A program made the translations under genes and the position numbers. DNA of 64,000 nt. Source: Bryopsis sp. KO-2023 (lineage: Eukaryota > Chlorophyta > Ulvophyceae > Bryopsidales > Bryopsidaceae). This document shows positions 1 through 13,558 of this stretch, piece after piece. Where the stretch lies: assembly GCA_030272585.1 (NCBI GenBank), contig BSYQ01000015.1, forward strand, positions 186,001 to 250,000, written 5' to 3'. Every line of letters starts with the position of its first letter. Position 1 is the first letter of the stretch. The notes below the pieces were generated by a model. That model worked only from the letters and a program-made list of their open reading frames with translations. It was not told the origin of the DNA and did no database searches.

Positions 1-3000
1 GTTCTCACCCCTGCTGAGGAGCCCAATCCTGAGAAGAGGTTAGAGCGCGTTGGCATGTGTGCCATCATTCCTCCACACGGGGCCTACAGCTTCGATTCTG
101 AATACGATATCGAACCTCCGATTGCGTACTTCCCGTTGACTGGTGACAACGTGGACAGCTGGCCTTTCCCCACTTTCAAGGGCCTGCCATCTGGCAAAGT
201 GGAGTTTGTGGATGATGATGTTTTCGGAAGCGTCTTGAGTTGCAGTCAGGTGTGCAACAGACTTTAAAAAATAAAAAAATAAATTGTGGCATGGATTTTG
301 AGAATATTTATCTGATTTTCTACTGAATTTTGAGAATATCCATCTGAATTTCTACTGAAACATAGGCCTATGTTTCAGTAACCCTTGGTCTATATCCGTT
401 TTCTTTCTGTCGAATGCTTCAAAAGGTAGGGGTATTTTGTCTGGATTTCAGGATAATCAGGATCAGCTGGTGCTGGACCCTGTTGATTATGCTGCCACTG
501 GGGGCTTCACCATCAGTCTTTGGCTCAGAAGGCGTCCCCACCATGTGACCGAAGGAGAGGGCTACCAGTTCGTCTTTTCCCACAACGATGCTGGTGGATA
601 TAGTGGCATCAAGGGTCGATCACAGGTGCAAATCTACTTCCCCGAGGAAACCCATCAGCTGTTTGGGCTTGTCCGAGCCGTGGTTCGGGATTCCAATGAC
701 TTGGATGATGGCACGGATGCATCTGTTTCGTTTTTGGATTCTGATGGGACCTTTGCCAGCAATACTGCCCGTGAATTCCCTCCCAAGATGGCCAACTTTT
801 CGGACGATCAGTGGCACATGCTGACCATTACGAGCCATGAGGAAAATGAGCCTGGGTATTCGATCTTTGTGGATGGGGTGCTGGCAGCTGACGTCAAAGA
901 GGGTCCCAGCGTGAATGGACAGGCAAGTGTTTCTTGTTTTTTTCAACATGTTTTTGTTCTATGGAGGGGCTTTATGAAGCATTTGTATTGTTAGGATTTG
1001 GTGGATGTTCCGGAAAGCTAACTCATCCTTGAAACACTTTCAAAATAGAGAGACTTTTTCGAAATATGCGAAATAGGCACGTTTTGAAAGATGTTGTTTT
1101 GCATTCCTCTGTAAACCCTTGCATTTTTTTGGTTGATTCTTTCAGGTGACTGGTGGTGACCCGATAAACCTGGATGGTCCCATTTATCTGTGTGGGCGTT
1201 CTGACGAGAAGCCAGACAGGCATTTTGATGGAACTCTTGCTCACTTGACCTTGTGGAATTCCGTTTTGACCAAGCAAGAGGTTTTCGTTCTTTACGAGCG
1301 TTTCATTCTCGCTTCCAAAGGCATGCAAGTGCCGCACCCAAATCGACAAGGGGTCAACGGAGAGGGTTGCTTTTTCCCTGGAATTTTGAGGTAATTTTTT
1401 TAAATTATTACAATCTACATTTTTATCTGAAACCATTCTTAAAAAGCGAAACAAAAAAATGGTTTTGCATGTGGAGTATTCTGTTATTTATGTTTTTTGT
1501 TTTGGTAATTGCAGAGGAAAGCTTGTTCAGGACTGCTCCGAGTTGGATGGTGTTTTGAAATGCCCCAATAAGGAAGGACATTGGATAGAGTGTGCACCGT
1601 TTGACGATGAGCCTGTTCCAGTGGCAGTGGATATAGAGCCGGTGCGTACATTGACTGAGCAGAAAACAATTGTTTTTTTAAGCATTGGAATTTGGAAAGG
1701 CATTGAGAATATATATCTGCCGCTGTGTGTGTGTGTGTGGATTACTCCTAATGCATGCAGAAAGTCTTTGAAAAAGGCTGTAATTTTTTGTTGTTGCAAC
1801 TATTTGATACTGCTTATGGGATTACTAAAACCATTACTAAGATGTTTTACTAATATATTTTCATGCCACAGGCTGAACGTTTCACGATCAATGGGGAGAA
1901 GTGCGAGCTGCCTGACACGTACAACGGAAAACAGATTTTCGACTGCATTCCAATCAATGGAAAGGAGCCCAGATGCCAAGTCGTTGGAAAGCCGGGCTCT
2001 TGGGAAATCTGCGCACCCAAAGACGATCCAGAAGAAAGTGTCCCTGAAGGATTCGAAACCGAAAGGCCCCCTCCAGTGGCAACTGTGGCTGCTGGAAGAA
2101 TCGTCAGCAGAGTAACTGTAGATGGTGAGCTCAGAACTTTTTTTTCTATGTCCCCATCTTGAGATGAAATCTCAATTTTGAAAGAGGGCCCAATTTTGTT
2201 TTTTTTTAATTTTGGATTTATTGAGCCCAATTTTTTTTTTTTTTTTAATTTTGGATTTATTGAGTATGAAGTACTAATCTAGGTATTGATTTTTGTCAAA
2301 CAGTTAATAATGCAAATTTTAAGTTTTTGAGTTTTGGTGTGCTGCTCCAGGAAAAACTTGTGTGTTCCCTTTCTGGCATAAGGGCAAGTCTGTTGCAGAT
2401 TGTGTGGATATTGGAGGATCGAACCAATGTCAGGTAAATAGTAAGCTTTTTTTCCTCAGGACAGTGAAACTTGCCGAAGTGGAAGTGTTGAGACATCAAA
2501 ATGCATGTTTTTGATAATTGCACTTTCTTTTTTGCTGGTAGGTTGCTTCTGGGGAGCTTTCAAAGTGTGCCGATATCGTTTACACAAAAACGGGCACCCC
2601 TTGTGCTTTCCCTTTTACTGATGAAAACGATCCTTCAAAGCCAGTCACAAGCTGTGTGAAAAAGGATGGGAACGACATGTGCAAGAATGCAGAAGGTGAG
2701 GAAGAACAGTCAATCTTTCCTTTTTGCTTGTGTTTTCATTCACAGCAAATTTGATTTGTTTTGCCGAGAGAAAAATTCTGGGCGATTTTTTATTGCAATG
2801 TCGATAAATTCACTGGAAATTTATCTCTACAGGATTTATTCACCATATGGAGTGGAGTGTGGAGTCTAAAATGTAGAAAATATCACGATGTAGCCCTTCT
2901 ATCTGATTTTTTCGGTCTTGCCCACATTTTTTTCATGCAAAAAGGAAGAAGTATGAAAGGGAGAGAAGAAAATTCTGCTGAATTTTTTATTGATTTTTTT

Positions 3001-6000
3001 TTTTTTTGCCTTTTCTAGGTTTCTGGGAAGAATGTGGTGGAAAGCCCGCTGTCACGGACAGTTTCCCTCTTTTGCTTCCTGGAAGAATAACAGCTGATAA
3101 GGAGCAGTGTGCTTTCCCCTTCTGGTACAAGGTATGTTAACCCAAAAAAAGTGGGGCAATGGCTGCCTCTCCTGTGCGATGCCACTGTGTAGCCAACGAA
3201 CTATTTCAGTTTTTTTCAGTTTTTTTTTCTTCTGCCCCTATTTCACTGCGATTCTGTTTTGAAAATGTTCCACAGGGAAAGCTGGTTTCGAGTTGTGTGG
3301 ACATCTCTGGGGAAGCTGGCTCCACAGGATCGGGCTTCAGATGCAGAGCTGAAAATGGCCAATTTGCTGAGTGCGCACCTGCCCGTACCACGATCACAGG
3401 AAACCAATGCTCCCTCCCATTCACATACAATGATGAGGTAAGCCGCCTGTTTTTATTAACAGGTTTGGGTACAGAAAGAATATATATAGGCACATATACG
3501 AAAAACTTGAAAAATTCCTTGAATTTATTTTTTGATTTTCAGAAAGCGATCGACTGTATCGATGTTGACGGCAAAGAGCAATGCATGGTTGCTGATGGAT
3601 CATTTGAGGAGTGCTCCCCTGCTTCCAAGAGCTTCTTTGGAACCAAAGAGGAGCCTGATGTCACTGAGCCAGCCATCAGATTCACCCTTGCAGGTATTGA
3701 ACTCGCACTCACGCATACTTTTCTTTGTTTTCATTTTTCCGGCATCCAGCTGTGTTTGTGTTTTCGAAGTTTTCTTCTGGATGGCTTTTGACATTGATTT
3801 TTTTTTTGGCATCTTGGAATTGATTTTGGTAGTGGTTTGCTGAAAGCATGTTCATCTGGGGGTTGTCTTGCAGGGGAACAGTGTGTGCTACCTTTCATGT
3901 ACAACGGCAAAGTCCAGAACAACTGCGTAGATATCGATGGCATCGAAAGCTGCAAGGGTCCTTCAGAGGAGTGGGATGAATGCGCTCCAGAGGATAAGAT
4001 CCAGGTCGTGAAACGAACCACCATTGATGGAGACGATTGTACAATGCCGTTTGTCCTTGACGGAAGGTGAGTTACGACTGCGAGTGTTTAAGAAAAATGT
4101 TGAATTCCCTTGTTGCGTCTCTTTCTGTACTTCAACTGGGAGCTGTTAAATGTCTCTGTGTGTGTGGCAGGTTGAACACCGACTGTGTGGAAAACACTGA
4201 GGGAACCGAAATATGCAGAGTTGGGGATGATTTGGCGGAGTGTGCTCCGTTGGAAAGCAATCCAGAAACCGTGGAAAAGACTGTTGAGCTTCCGATGCGA
4301 AGGATCACCATTAATGGCGACCATTGTCGATTTCCTTTCACGTACAATGGGGATCTCTGGGTGGATTGTACTGAGCTGGACGGAGTCGAAACCTGCAAGG
4401 TGCTGTGCAAACAGAAAAAACAGGATCACGTTGTTTTACATTTTGGAAAATATGAACCATCAATATGTACATATATGATGGTTCAATATGCATATATGTA
4501 CATGAACATAAAGACATAGAAATGGTTAATTCCGTTGATTCGAAATAAGAAAGAATGGAGCCCAAGGATTTTTTTCCCAAGTTCTTTTTGTTTTGTTTGC
4601 AGGATTCTGATGGAGAGTGGCAAGAGTGCGAACCTCGAACCAAAACGGAGGCAACCGAGACGCCTTTGAAAGTGGAGCCCAGCACTCGTCAGACTGTCAG
4701 TGGGGATGAGTGCGTCTTCCCTCTTTCGTACAATGGAAAATCCGTGAATGATTGTGTCGAAATCGATGGGGTCGAGAGTTGCAAGGTGCTGTGTTGATAG
4801 GAAACCACGGTTGTAGGGTTTCATGTTGTGAAAAATCTGCTAGTGACACACATGAGAGAATTGCAGGGTTTAAATGCATCGTGAAAAGTATGGATCATCA
4901 ATAGAAAAAGAGCACGGAAATACAACACGGAAATGAAAATCATGATTTCTGTTTATGTTTTTTATTTTTTTCTTTTTGTTTGGCAGGATTCTGATGGTGA
5001 GTGGCAAGAGTGTGAACCTCAAGCCAAAACGCCTTTGAAAGTGGAGTCCAGCACTCGCCAGACTGTCAGTGGGGATGAGTGCGTCTTTCCTCTTTCGTAC
5101 AATGGAAAATCTGTGGATGACTGCGTTGAAATCGATGGGGTCGAAAGTTGCAAGGTACTGTGCTAATAGGAAAAACACGATTGCAGGGTTTTATGATGTG
5201 AAAAATATGGAGCATCAATATTCTTGACAAGAAACACAGCTCTTCCTAACACGGGAATGAAAATGATGATTTCTGTCTATCTTAAGAATTTTGTTCTTTT
5301 TGTTTGACAGGATTCTGATGGTGAGTGGCAAGAGTGCGAACCTGAAACCAAAACGCCTTTGAAAGTGGATGAGTCCAGCACTCGCCAGACTGTCAGTGGG
5401 GAGGAATGCGTCTTCCCTCTTTCGTACAATGGAAAATCCGTCGACGATTGTGTTGAAATCGATGGGGTTGAGAGTTGCAAGGTACAGTGCTAATAGAAAA
5501 AACACGATTGCAGGGTTTTGTGATGTGGAAACATGCGAGAATTGCAGGGTTTAGATATGAAAAATATGGTTCATCAGTAAAGAAACCCAGCTCTTTTGAA
5601 CACGGAAATGGAAATGCTGATTTCTGTTTATTCTTTTTTATTTTGCAGGATTCTGATGGTGAGTGGCAAGAGTGTGAACCTCAAGCCAAAACGGAGGCAA
5701 CCAAGACGCCTTTGAAAATGGATGAGCCCAGCACTCGCCAGACTGTCAGCGGGGATGATTGCGTCTTCCCTCTTTCGTACAATGGAAAGTCTGTCAATGA
5801 CTGCGTTGAAGTCGATGGGGTCGAGAGTTGCAAGGTAAATTCAGATTTTTCTTCTTTTTCTTTAAGTTGGATTTTTATTCAATTTTTAAGGTGTGCCATC
5901 AATTATGTTTCATTGAGAACGTAAGGTTTTTACTGTCACTTGCTTTTACATCCAGAATACTGATGATGAATGGGAAGAGTGCGAAGCTGTTTCTGGGGCT

Positions 6001-8722
6001 GCTCTGGAAATGGTGGCTGGGAGCGAACGTGTAACTGTGAATGGAAATCTGTGTGCATTCCCATTTGATTACCAAGGTGATGAAGTTACCACTTGTATCA
6101 CTGTCGACAGTGTTGAGAGCTGCAAGGTAAGCTTTGTGTTTTTTTACTACAAACACATACTTAAAAGAGGTTTAAAAAATATATACAGAAAAGAAATTGA
6201 ATTATTATTTAGGGCTTATTTCCTAAAAAATTAGTATGGATGGATTTTCCTAGAATTGAATAGCTTAATCTAGAATTGAATAGCTTAATCTTCCAAGGTT
6301 AAGTTCAATTTTTCAATAAGAAATAAAATGAAACAGAAATAGTTTTATGTTTCTGGGGTTGATGTAGAATTCAAGGAATATTTATCTGAGAATTTGAGAA
6401 TAATTTTCAACTCCTTGCACTCATGGGCTGCACACTATTTGTTCATGTTTCAGAAAAAAATTACTCATCTTTTTGTTTTCCCTTGGTGTTCATATTTGGT
6501 TTCCCTCCCTCCTAGGGTGTTTTCCTGTCTTTTTTTTGTGTTTCAAGAGTATTTTCAATGTGAATTGTGTTTTTTTTTTAATTGCATTAAAATATGTTAA
6601 ATACTCTGCTTATTTCAGAACTCTGACGGTGATTGGGAAGAATGCGCTGCACTTCGGCCGACGGTGTCTGGAGGGTTCTGTGCTTTCCCTTTTGATTACA
6701 ATGGCGAAAAGATGATCAACTGTGTTGAAATGGATGGCACTGAGAGTTGCAAGGCAAGTGAAAAAAAGAAAGCAGCAAATCCTATGATAGACGAACAAAA
6801 TACCAGCTCTGTTGCTGTTGGAAATACTCCTGTGTGCATTTCTTTCCTTGAACCAGCATCCAGTGTTCCACAGGAGTTTTTTTTGACCCAATCCAATTCT
6901 TTCTTACGAAACATGGAGCGTTGTCCGCTTTATTTTGAAATTGATGATTGGGTTCCCTGCTGTCCTCTCAGAATTCGGATGGCGAGTGGGAAGAGTGTGT
7001 AATTCCACGAGTAACGGTTGCTGGAGAGCTCTGCGATTTCCCTTTCGACTACAATGGTGATAAAATGGCCGAGTGTGTCGAGATCGAAGGGGTTGAGAGT
7101 TGCAAGGTAGGTTTCCTTTCTTTCATGTCCTAAAGATGTGTTGTTTTTTTCCAAGACTTTATTAAAGACTGTTTTTGCCGTTATGGTGACATTCTTGTTG
7201 ATATACAGCATTTTACTATTTTCATTCATGTTCCAGATCACAATAGCTCATTTGTTTTTTCAATATTTAAAATATGCATGAATGATTTTCAGGTGAGCTC
7301 TGGTGAGTGGGCGGAGTGTGCGAAGGACCGCTCCACGGTGACTGGCATTCAATGTCGATTTCCTTTTCCCTTTGAAGGTCAAATCATGACTCAGTGTGTG
7401 GAGGTCGATGGGGTGGAAAAATGTCAGAGCGTGAACGGCACTTGGGAAGCCTGTGTTCCACATGAAGAGGAAAAGAAACCCGTCCAAGAACGGCTCAGCG
7501 TGTCTGGAAAACTTTGCCAATTCCCTTTCACTCATAAAGGGAAAATGCGCTATTCCTGTGTCAAGCACAAGTGAGTGGAAACAGCCAGCCCATTTTTCCA
7601 CTTTTGACTGGTTGCACTGAAATGCAGGGCGTAAAAGACACGTTGGCGTCAGGGGAAATGAATGGTGGGAGTGCTCGCTGAGATTTGAAAGCGAAATTAA
7701 ATGTTGTGCGATCTGTTTTGATTCAGGCACACACATGTGTGTGATGTGGGTGATGGAGTTTTGGAAGAGTGTGCCAAACGAGGTAAAGAGAGCAATGCTG
7801 TTCGACTGCAGTCGGAAGAAGAAGAAGCAGCCACAGGTGCGCAGTTCTTGAAATAATTATGCATGAATTTGGAAAGAAAACCAAAGGCCAAGAAAGATCT
7901 GATCTGATCTGAATCTGGTGATCAGATAAGGATCAAATTTGTTGCTGCAATTGATGTTGTTCCAACTAGCCACAGCTTTATTTTTTCTGACATTTGCAAC
8001 ACCCGAGTTTCTTTGGAGAGTTGCAATCAGTTAGAAAAAAGATTATTTGCCTGGCTTGAACTTCTTTAAAAATCTTAATATTACTAATGCTTTTTTTTTT
8101 TTTCTTGTCAGGCCATGAGGAGAAGAAACGCCACAGGAGACACAGGAAGAAAAATAAGGGGGGTATGAATGCAGCGAGCGTCGGGATCATTGTGGCTGCC
8201 GTCATCTGTGGTGTTGGGCTGATTTTGATCATTGCAGCCGTAATTCTTTTCAGGAGGAGGAAAGGTGGCAAATTCAACGAAGAATCTTCAAAGGGATTCG
8301 AGAAGTTTGATGATGTGAGTGGTGAAAAATAGCCTCCTACCCCAACGTACATTTTTTCTTTTTGAAAAATTTCAGTATTCAATTCATTTTGCCATTGAAT
8401 GCAAGAAAATCATGAAACAGATACAGTGCAATTTTTTTGCAGCATTCAGTTTTTGTAGACTTTATTGTTTTGCCCCCAAATGCAAGAAAATCAAAATTCG
8501 ACTGCAGAAGATCCAACAGATTCTTCCAGCAGATGAATTTCCTTTCAATAAAATGATACATTATTGTTTCTGGGCTGGTGACAGGCTGCTGAGGAAGGAC
8601 AAAATATTGCAATGGCTGCTATGGGCTCCAGCGGTCCTAGAGGAGGAAAGAAAGGGAAAAAGAAAACCATGGATATGTTCCAAGGGGAAAATGGAACCGA
8701 AGGGGATGACGCCACCCTTTGA
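1..8722 (+). CDS. LamG/FN2-like repeat type I membrane protein (5'-partial, 23 exons)
   Basis: Exons seen: <1-249, 452-922, 1146-1390, 1515-1641, 1872-2124, 2351-2433, 2542-2695, 3019-3131, 3276-3437, 3543-3693, 3874-4066, 4171-4399, 4603-4785, 4987-5154, 5311-5481, 5649-5834, 5956-6126, 6619-6753, 6972-7106, 7293-7570, 7727-7836, 8112-8314, 8585-8722. Phase closes over all of them, giving 1435 visible residues; the N-terminus lies left of the window. Order: a LamG/concanavalin-like fold (about residues 20-265), then 18 repeats of about 60 residues with the pattern C-x-FPF-x-Y-x-GK..C..DG.E.CK..(G/D)xWxEC, then a basic stretch, a membrane span (about 1342-1366, followed by FRRRK) and a tail of about 65 residues. 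The four-cysteine pattern resembles fibronectin type II. By inference it is a cell-surface adhesion or glycan-binding protein; ligand unknown. Introns cut most repeats between the third Cys and the Trp. Confidence 0.85.
4603..5834 (+). repeat. Four near-identical tandem exons (repeats 10-13 of the LamG/FN2-like gene)
   Basis: Exons 4603-4785, 4987-5154, 5311-5481 and 5649-5834 encode almost the same segment (DSDGEWQEC at the start, TVSGD(E/D)CVFPLSYNG in the middle, VESCK at the end). The introns between them are also alike: each opens with GT plus a similar A-rich tract and several share a 'ttgcagggttt' stretch. All four exons are phase 0-0, so copies can be gained or lost without breaking the frame. 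Length differences lie in the linker (with or without the EATxTP residues). Confidence 0.9.
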
Positions 8723-10258
8723 ATACAAATAGTCTTTTTTAAAAAATGGTGCTTTGAGGGCATCATTCAGGATTTTTTTCTTCCCTTTTCCCCACTCGAA
8801 AACAAAAACAAAAAAAGAGACCTTGTTTTGGACCCACTTCTAATGAATCCTTTTGCTCCCCCCCATAAACTGGTCTTTTTTTTTCTTTTCTTTTGGAAAA
8901 TATTTCTCACAAACTGTAGGATTGTTATCAGACTGAAAGAGGAAAAAAGAGAGTGAGGAAATCTGTTCGTTCTTTTTTGGCAGTCGGATTTGTGTGGGAA
9001 TATGGGTGCATGTTGTTTCCTTTGAACTTCTATATAAAGAAGGTTGTATGTTTGTGTAAAAAAAGGAACAGTCACAGCAGCAGAAAATGAAAAGAACAGG
9101 AGGGAAATGGTATTGTTGATGTGTTTATTTCTTGGAATTGTTCTTATTGAGATAGGTTGTTTTTATGAGTGGGTTTTTATTTTTCTTGGGAATAGTGCAA
9201 ATGTGGATTAACTCAATAACGGATGAGTAGCAAGGCTAAAAAATAATTTTCTTTTTAAGGAACATGATTGGGAGGAACGATTAATATTGATGTGTTTGCT
9301 TGTTTGTGGGAAAGAGAGAGAGAGTGTTTCGGGGGGAGGGGCGCCGAAGCTCGTATGCTGGAAGCTGTGTAATGTGATTTATTGGTGTCAATTAAATCGT
9401 GTAAAATCAATCATGGCATATGCATGTTCCACACTTGCATTTTTTTGGAACCCCAAATTGGGCAGTATCTGAAAAACAAATTGTGAAGGGGTGAATTTCC
9501 ATTGACGCTTTCTTACCTGGGGTTTTCACCGAGTAAAATGAACCACGAAAACCCGATCAAACAAACAAGATTCAAAATTCTTTTGATTTACGAACCACAG
9601 CAATTCCACAAGTGGGGGAGGGATTCAGTCGAAAGGCCGCCAGAAACCGGCTGCTTCCACGTCGATGACTTACCTCACCTCACCTCACCTCACCACCAGA
9701 CAGCACAAACAAACCAACATGATTACACGCACAAAGCGTAGAAAAAAGGCCGCGGGATCACAGTTACTTCGCCAAAAAAATATTATTGTTGCTGCCTCTG
9801 TCGAATTAAGATTCGATAGGGAGAGTTCGAACGACCGGCAGACCGAGCGGTGTAGTTGAGACGGAGTCGGTTAAACACTCATTTACAACACAGTTCCTGA
9901 GAGGGAAGAGAAGAGGTGAATACAACCCAGAGTGTGTTCCTAAATACCACAGATGCCTTGCGGCCCTACAGCAATACACGTGCATGTCCAACCCATATCA
10001 CGCTACGGGTTACTCAGCCCTAAATCCTTCTTATCCAAATATGGATACGACACATCTTCCTAAACCCAGTACGGGATTATTATTGTTCACCTGTGGCAGG
10101 CTGCCAGTCCGTCATGCAAAGGACCCCTCTGGAAAAAGCTCCAAATCTCTGCTCCATGTGACAACCCTTCCACACCCTGTCTCGCTACAAAAACCAACCA
10201 CGCGCCCAGCTGTGCGCTATTGCACCATTCGATCATTCCGTTGCAGAGGCTGAACACA
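8723..10258. other. Spacer between the receptor gene and CA1
   Basis: No supported gene. The first few hundred bases are the T-rich 3' flank of the receptor gene. A short (TCACC)n tract lies at about 9673-9697. The last 300 bases before the CA1 start should hold its promoter; a CACGTG hexamer is present near 9976, but no TATA box stands out. Confidence 0.5.
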
Positions 10259-12255
10259 ATGGCGTCCTCCTCCTCTTTCCGCTTTGCTATCATCGCTGCC
10301 CTTCTTGCGCTTGCATCCGCAGCCGAGTTTGTAGAGGTGAATTCCACGCGCATTGACGCACCACTTTCCTTACCTGCGCCCACCAAGAGGATAACCTGAT
10401 ACAATTTCCTTCCCGAAATTCACTTTTCTCCGTGGTTGGCGGTCGGAGTCTCGCGCACAGCACGCCTTTCAGTCTCCCTACTCCTCTCGGGGGTCTGCGC
10501 TGCTCGTCTATGATTGTACTGAAGTAGCTTCCGCGTGTGTGCTGTGAGATAGGATGCGTCTGGCTTCAACTACGACAGAAACGGAGACGACTGGGAAGGT
10601 CTCTGCCAAACCGGCGAGGAGCAATCTCCAATCAACATCAACACCGGAGGTAATATTACCTGTTTTCCGGCGGACAGCACCACTTCGTTTCGCCTGCACT
10701 CCGAAATAAAGACGTCGTAGCACTTGTGTTTACCAGCGTGTGCTGTGTTGTTTCCTACCACACGTGCTGTGAACGCTCCTGTGCTCTCGGCCCCTCTTTA
10801 CTGTGACTACTTCTTTCCTTCCGGTCGTGTGTGGCTCTCAGCTGCCGTTGTAGTGGCTTGACGCTAAGGTTGGGTGCTCTCGTGGTGTGTCGCAGATGAC
10901 GTCGACTTGGACGAACCTGAGTTGAAGGTCGACGTGGAGGACGTTGGAGAGATTAAGGGGATGAGTATTTTCAGTACTGGTGCTGCTTTGGAGGTGGTCT
11001 GGAAGAAGTTCAGCAGGAAACCAAAGATCAAGGTCGCTGCCAAGGGTGAGACTGTTATTAGTCAGTCGCTGCCTTTGCTTGCTGCCTTTCTGTCATTCCT
11101 GTTTTATGCAATTGTAGGAAATAGTTTTGTACAAAAATAGAATGATCTGGAATCTTTGCCTTCAAGTTGTGTCACCATCTGCACTGATCACCTTTCATTT
11201 TGGCTTGCTGCGTACTGACTTTGCTGGTCATCTTTGGTTTCAGATGGAGATATCTTCACCATCTTCTCCAAGTCAGGATCCAAGGTCATGGAGGGCGTTG
11301 AGAAGCTTGATGCTGAGCCCATCCAGTTCCACTTCCACTCCCCCAGTGAAAATGCCATCGACGGTCAGCAGCTGCCTCAGTGCCCTTTCATTATGTGGAG
11401 AACCGGACATAGCCTTGCTTGTATTTTGCTGTTGCTGCTGATCATTTGCCTAAACTGTGTTTGTTTGATTCTGCAGGTCGATTGGCTCCTCTTTGCGTGC
11501 ACATTGTGTGCAAGATCTCCGAGGGACAATCCAAGATCTGCGACAAGGAGACTTGCCTGGTGGTCCTTGGAGTTCACTTTGAGTACGATGACCCCACTGT
11601 GGACAACAAGATGATCACCAAGCTCTTCAAGAAGCTGCCAACTGAGGTTGGAAGGGAGGTAAGACCAGCACCGTCGCATGTCCTGTCAAAGGTGTTGGCC
11701 CTTTGAAAACAGTTGATCTGAGACTCGATTCATGGTGTGATATACAGAATGGCAAGAGGATCAAGGGCAAGTTCGACTTGAACACCCTCATCCCCAAGAA
11801 CAGGGAGCACTTCACCTGGAGGGGAAGTTTGACCACTCCTCCTTGCACTGAGGGAGTCCTCTGGGTGATGTACTCTTCTCCTCTCCTTGTGTCCACCGCT
11901 CAGGTCAGAGAAGTTCAGGATTGCAATGGTTGTGCTGGTGATGATATCAGAATGCACAGTGGTCTGACTTTATTTTTCCGTTTTTTCCAGGTGAACGCTC
12001 ACCAGCAGGCTGCTGCTTTCTCAATCGGACCTGATTGTGAAGATGTTGTCGGTGAGTCCTCCATGCACATTTCGGAATGGTGTATCATGTCGCAACAAAA
12101 GCATCTCTGTCAGAATGCAAACGCATGAGTGTCCATTGCAATGAGATGTTTGTTTCTTTTTCACAGATGGTGCGTGCGATCCTCCACGCCAGTCTGGCAA
12201 CCACCGACCCATTCAGCCTCTCCACGGAAGGGTCATCAGGAAGTCGGAGACTTAA
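10259..12255 (+). CDS. Secreted alpha-carbonic anhydrase, copy 1 (CA1)
   Basis: Exons 10259-10336, 10553-10649, 10896-11045, 11244-11363, 11477-11658, 11748-11903, 11991-12051, 12167-12255; 310 residues. It should catalyse CO2 + H2O = bicarbonate + H+ outside the cell or in the secretory pathway: residues 1-20 form a signal peptide ending in ALASAA. Family marks are QSPINI, zinc ligands in QFHFHSPSEN (His138, His140) and CVHIV (His157), and SLTTPPCTEG (Thr238, equal to human CA II Thr199). Unusual points: by alignment the second-shell Glu before the third zinc His is Cys155, and the usual proton-shuttle His region reads STGAAL. A Cys-rich insert (CKISEGQSKICDKETC) follows the third ligand. 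Activity is likely but kinetics may be altered. Confidence 0.93.
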
Positions 12256-13558
12256 GTGACTCTGAGCTACCTGAAAAAAATATTATTTTGGATCGATTCT
12301 TACACATATTTGGGATTTGGGGCTTTCGCTATGTCAGTCCAGAGTGGGTTTTTTCTGGACACTGTCATGGGCAAAGCACATCCAATCAATTTAGCGGTTC
12401 CTCAAATTTGAGATATAATTCTCTTCTGTCTTCATACACCGCTAATATCTGTTTCTGAGTAGATTAAAGTTGGGATTGCAATTGGGTTTTCTATTTTTTC
12501 GATGTTTTCCTCGTGAGGAGGAAAAACCGGTGACTGGAAGTGAGACGATATATATTGAGACTTTTATTTTTATGGTGGGCTTGAGAGGGAATATTGTGCA
12601 GAATGCAGATATTCCAGGAGTTCATTTCTTTCTTTGTGCATTGTTGTAAGAGCGATTCTTGTTGATTGGTTCTTGTGGTTAATTCATGTTATCCACTCTT
12701 TTTGCCCTGTGTTGAAAATCACAACAAGTGGCTTAGTTGAATCATTCATGCTTGCCACACAACTCAGCCAGAATAGCTCTACAACCCATCATTGAACAGA
12801 AAGTTGTTGCTGGAAATAAAAAAAATCTTTGAACACTTGAATTCTTGAGCCTGTTCTTCACCACATCCTCAATGTGCCTTCGCCGCATGGGCAATACAGA
12901 CAAACGTTGAGTGTCAAGTCTCTTGATTGAATGGATCCATCGCCTGCTTTCTCGGTTTGGGCAGTAACTTCAATAAAATGCTATTGTACGATACAAAATT
13001 GCACTTTGTCTTTCCTACTGTTGTGGAGAAGGCGAAGGGAGGGTTGATGGGACTGGATTTGTACAAAATTACGAATGGTGGTAGTACATTGAGAGGAAGG
13101 GGGGGTATGTCTTAACCAATGTAAATGGTTTTCCATATTTTCCTCTTTTTTGTTTTTTTTTTTCTTGTAATAAACCGTTGAGTCCAGCACAAAACCCACC
13201 CAAGAGTGTTACATCCCAACCCCCCAACACCCCAACCGCCCTCCGAAGATAAAAAATGACAACGGACTTTCTACAGACGATCACAAAAATTAGCACGAGA
13301 AGGGAAAACAACATTGCCCACCCCACAACCTGGATAAGTACCCTTCCGGACAATAAAAGTCGAACAACGGAATTTAAAGCTCTGTTTTTGTGTGTCCAAT
13401 GTACTGATGATCAGGCTGAAATACAACAAAATAAACAAATAACTCACACTTCCCCCACTCTTCAGAATTAAATAACCAAAACCCATCGCCCCTTTTCCAA
13501 CTTGCATCTTTATCTGTTGAGGGTGATTTTTTTCCCCATTTTTCTAAACTATGCTCTA
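12256..13558. other. CA1 3' flank and spacer to the protease homologue
   Basis: Apart from the hairpin above I see only T-rich 3' flank, an AATAAA-like context near 12817 that could serve polyadenylation of CA1, and the 3' flank of the oppositely oriented protease homologue. The two genes are convergent. Open frames here are short and lack coding character. Confidence 0.45.
12505..12525 (+). promoter_or_regulatory. 3'-UTR hairpin of CA1
   Basis: TTTTCCTC, a 5-base loop and GAGGAAAA form a perfect 8-bp stem 250 bases after the stop. The same hairpin, with only small changes, lies about 200-230 bases after the stops of CA2 and CA3, while much of the surrounding 3' sequence of CA3 has drifted. 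It may act in mRNA stability or 3'-end formation; function not known. Confidence 0.55.

Noticed and set aside
7780-7836. Possible intron start GTAAAG inside the exon 7727-7836
   Set aside because: Using it would break the phase to the membrane-span exon, whereas the donor after 7836 closes it.
13069-13507. Open frames between CA1 and the protease homologue
   Set aside because: Short, in several frames, with low-complexity composition; no link to the exons of either gene.
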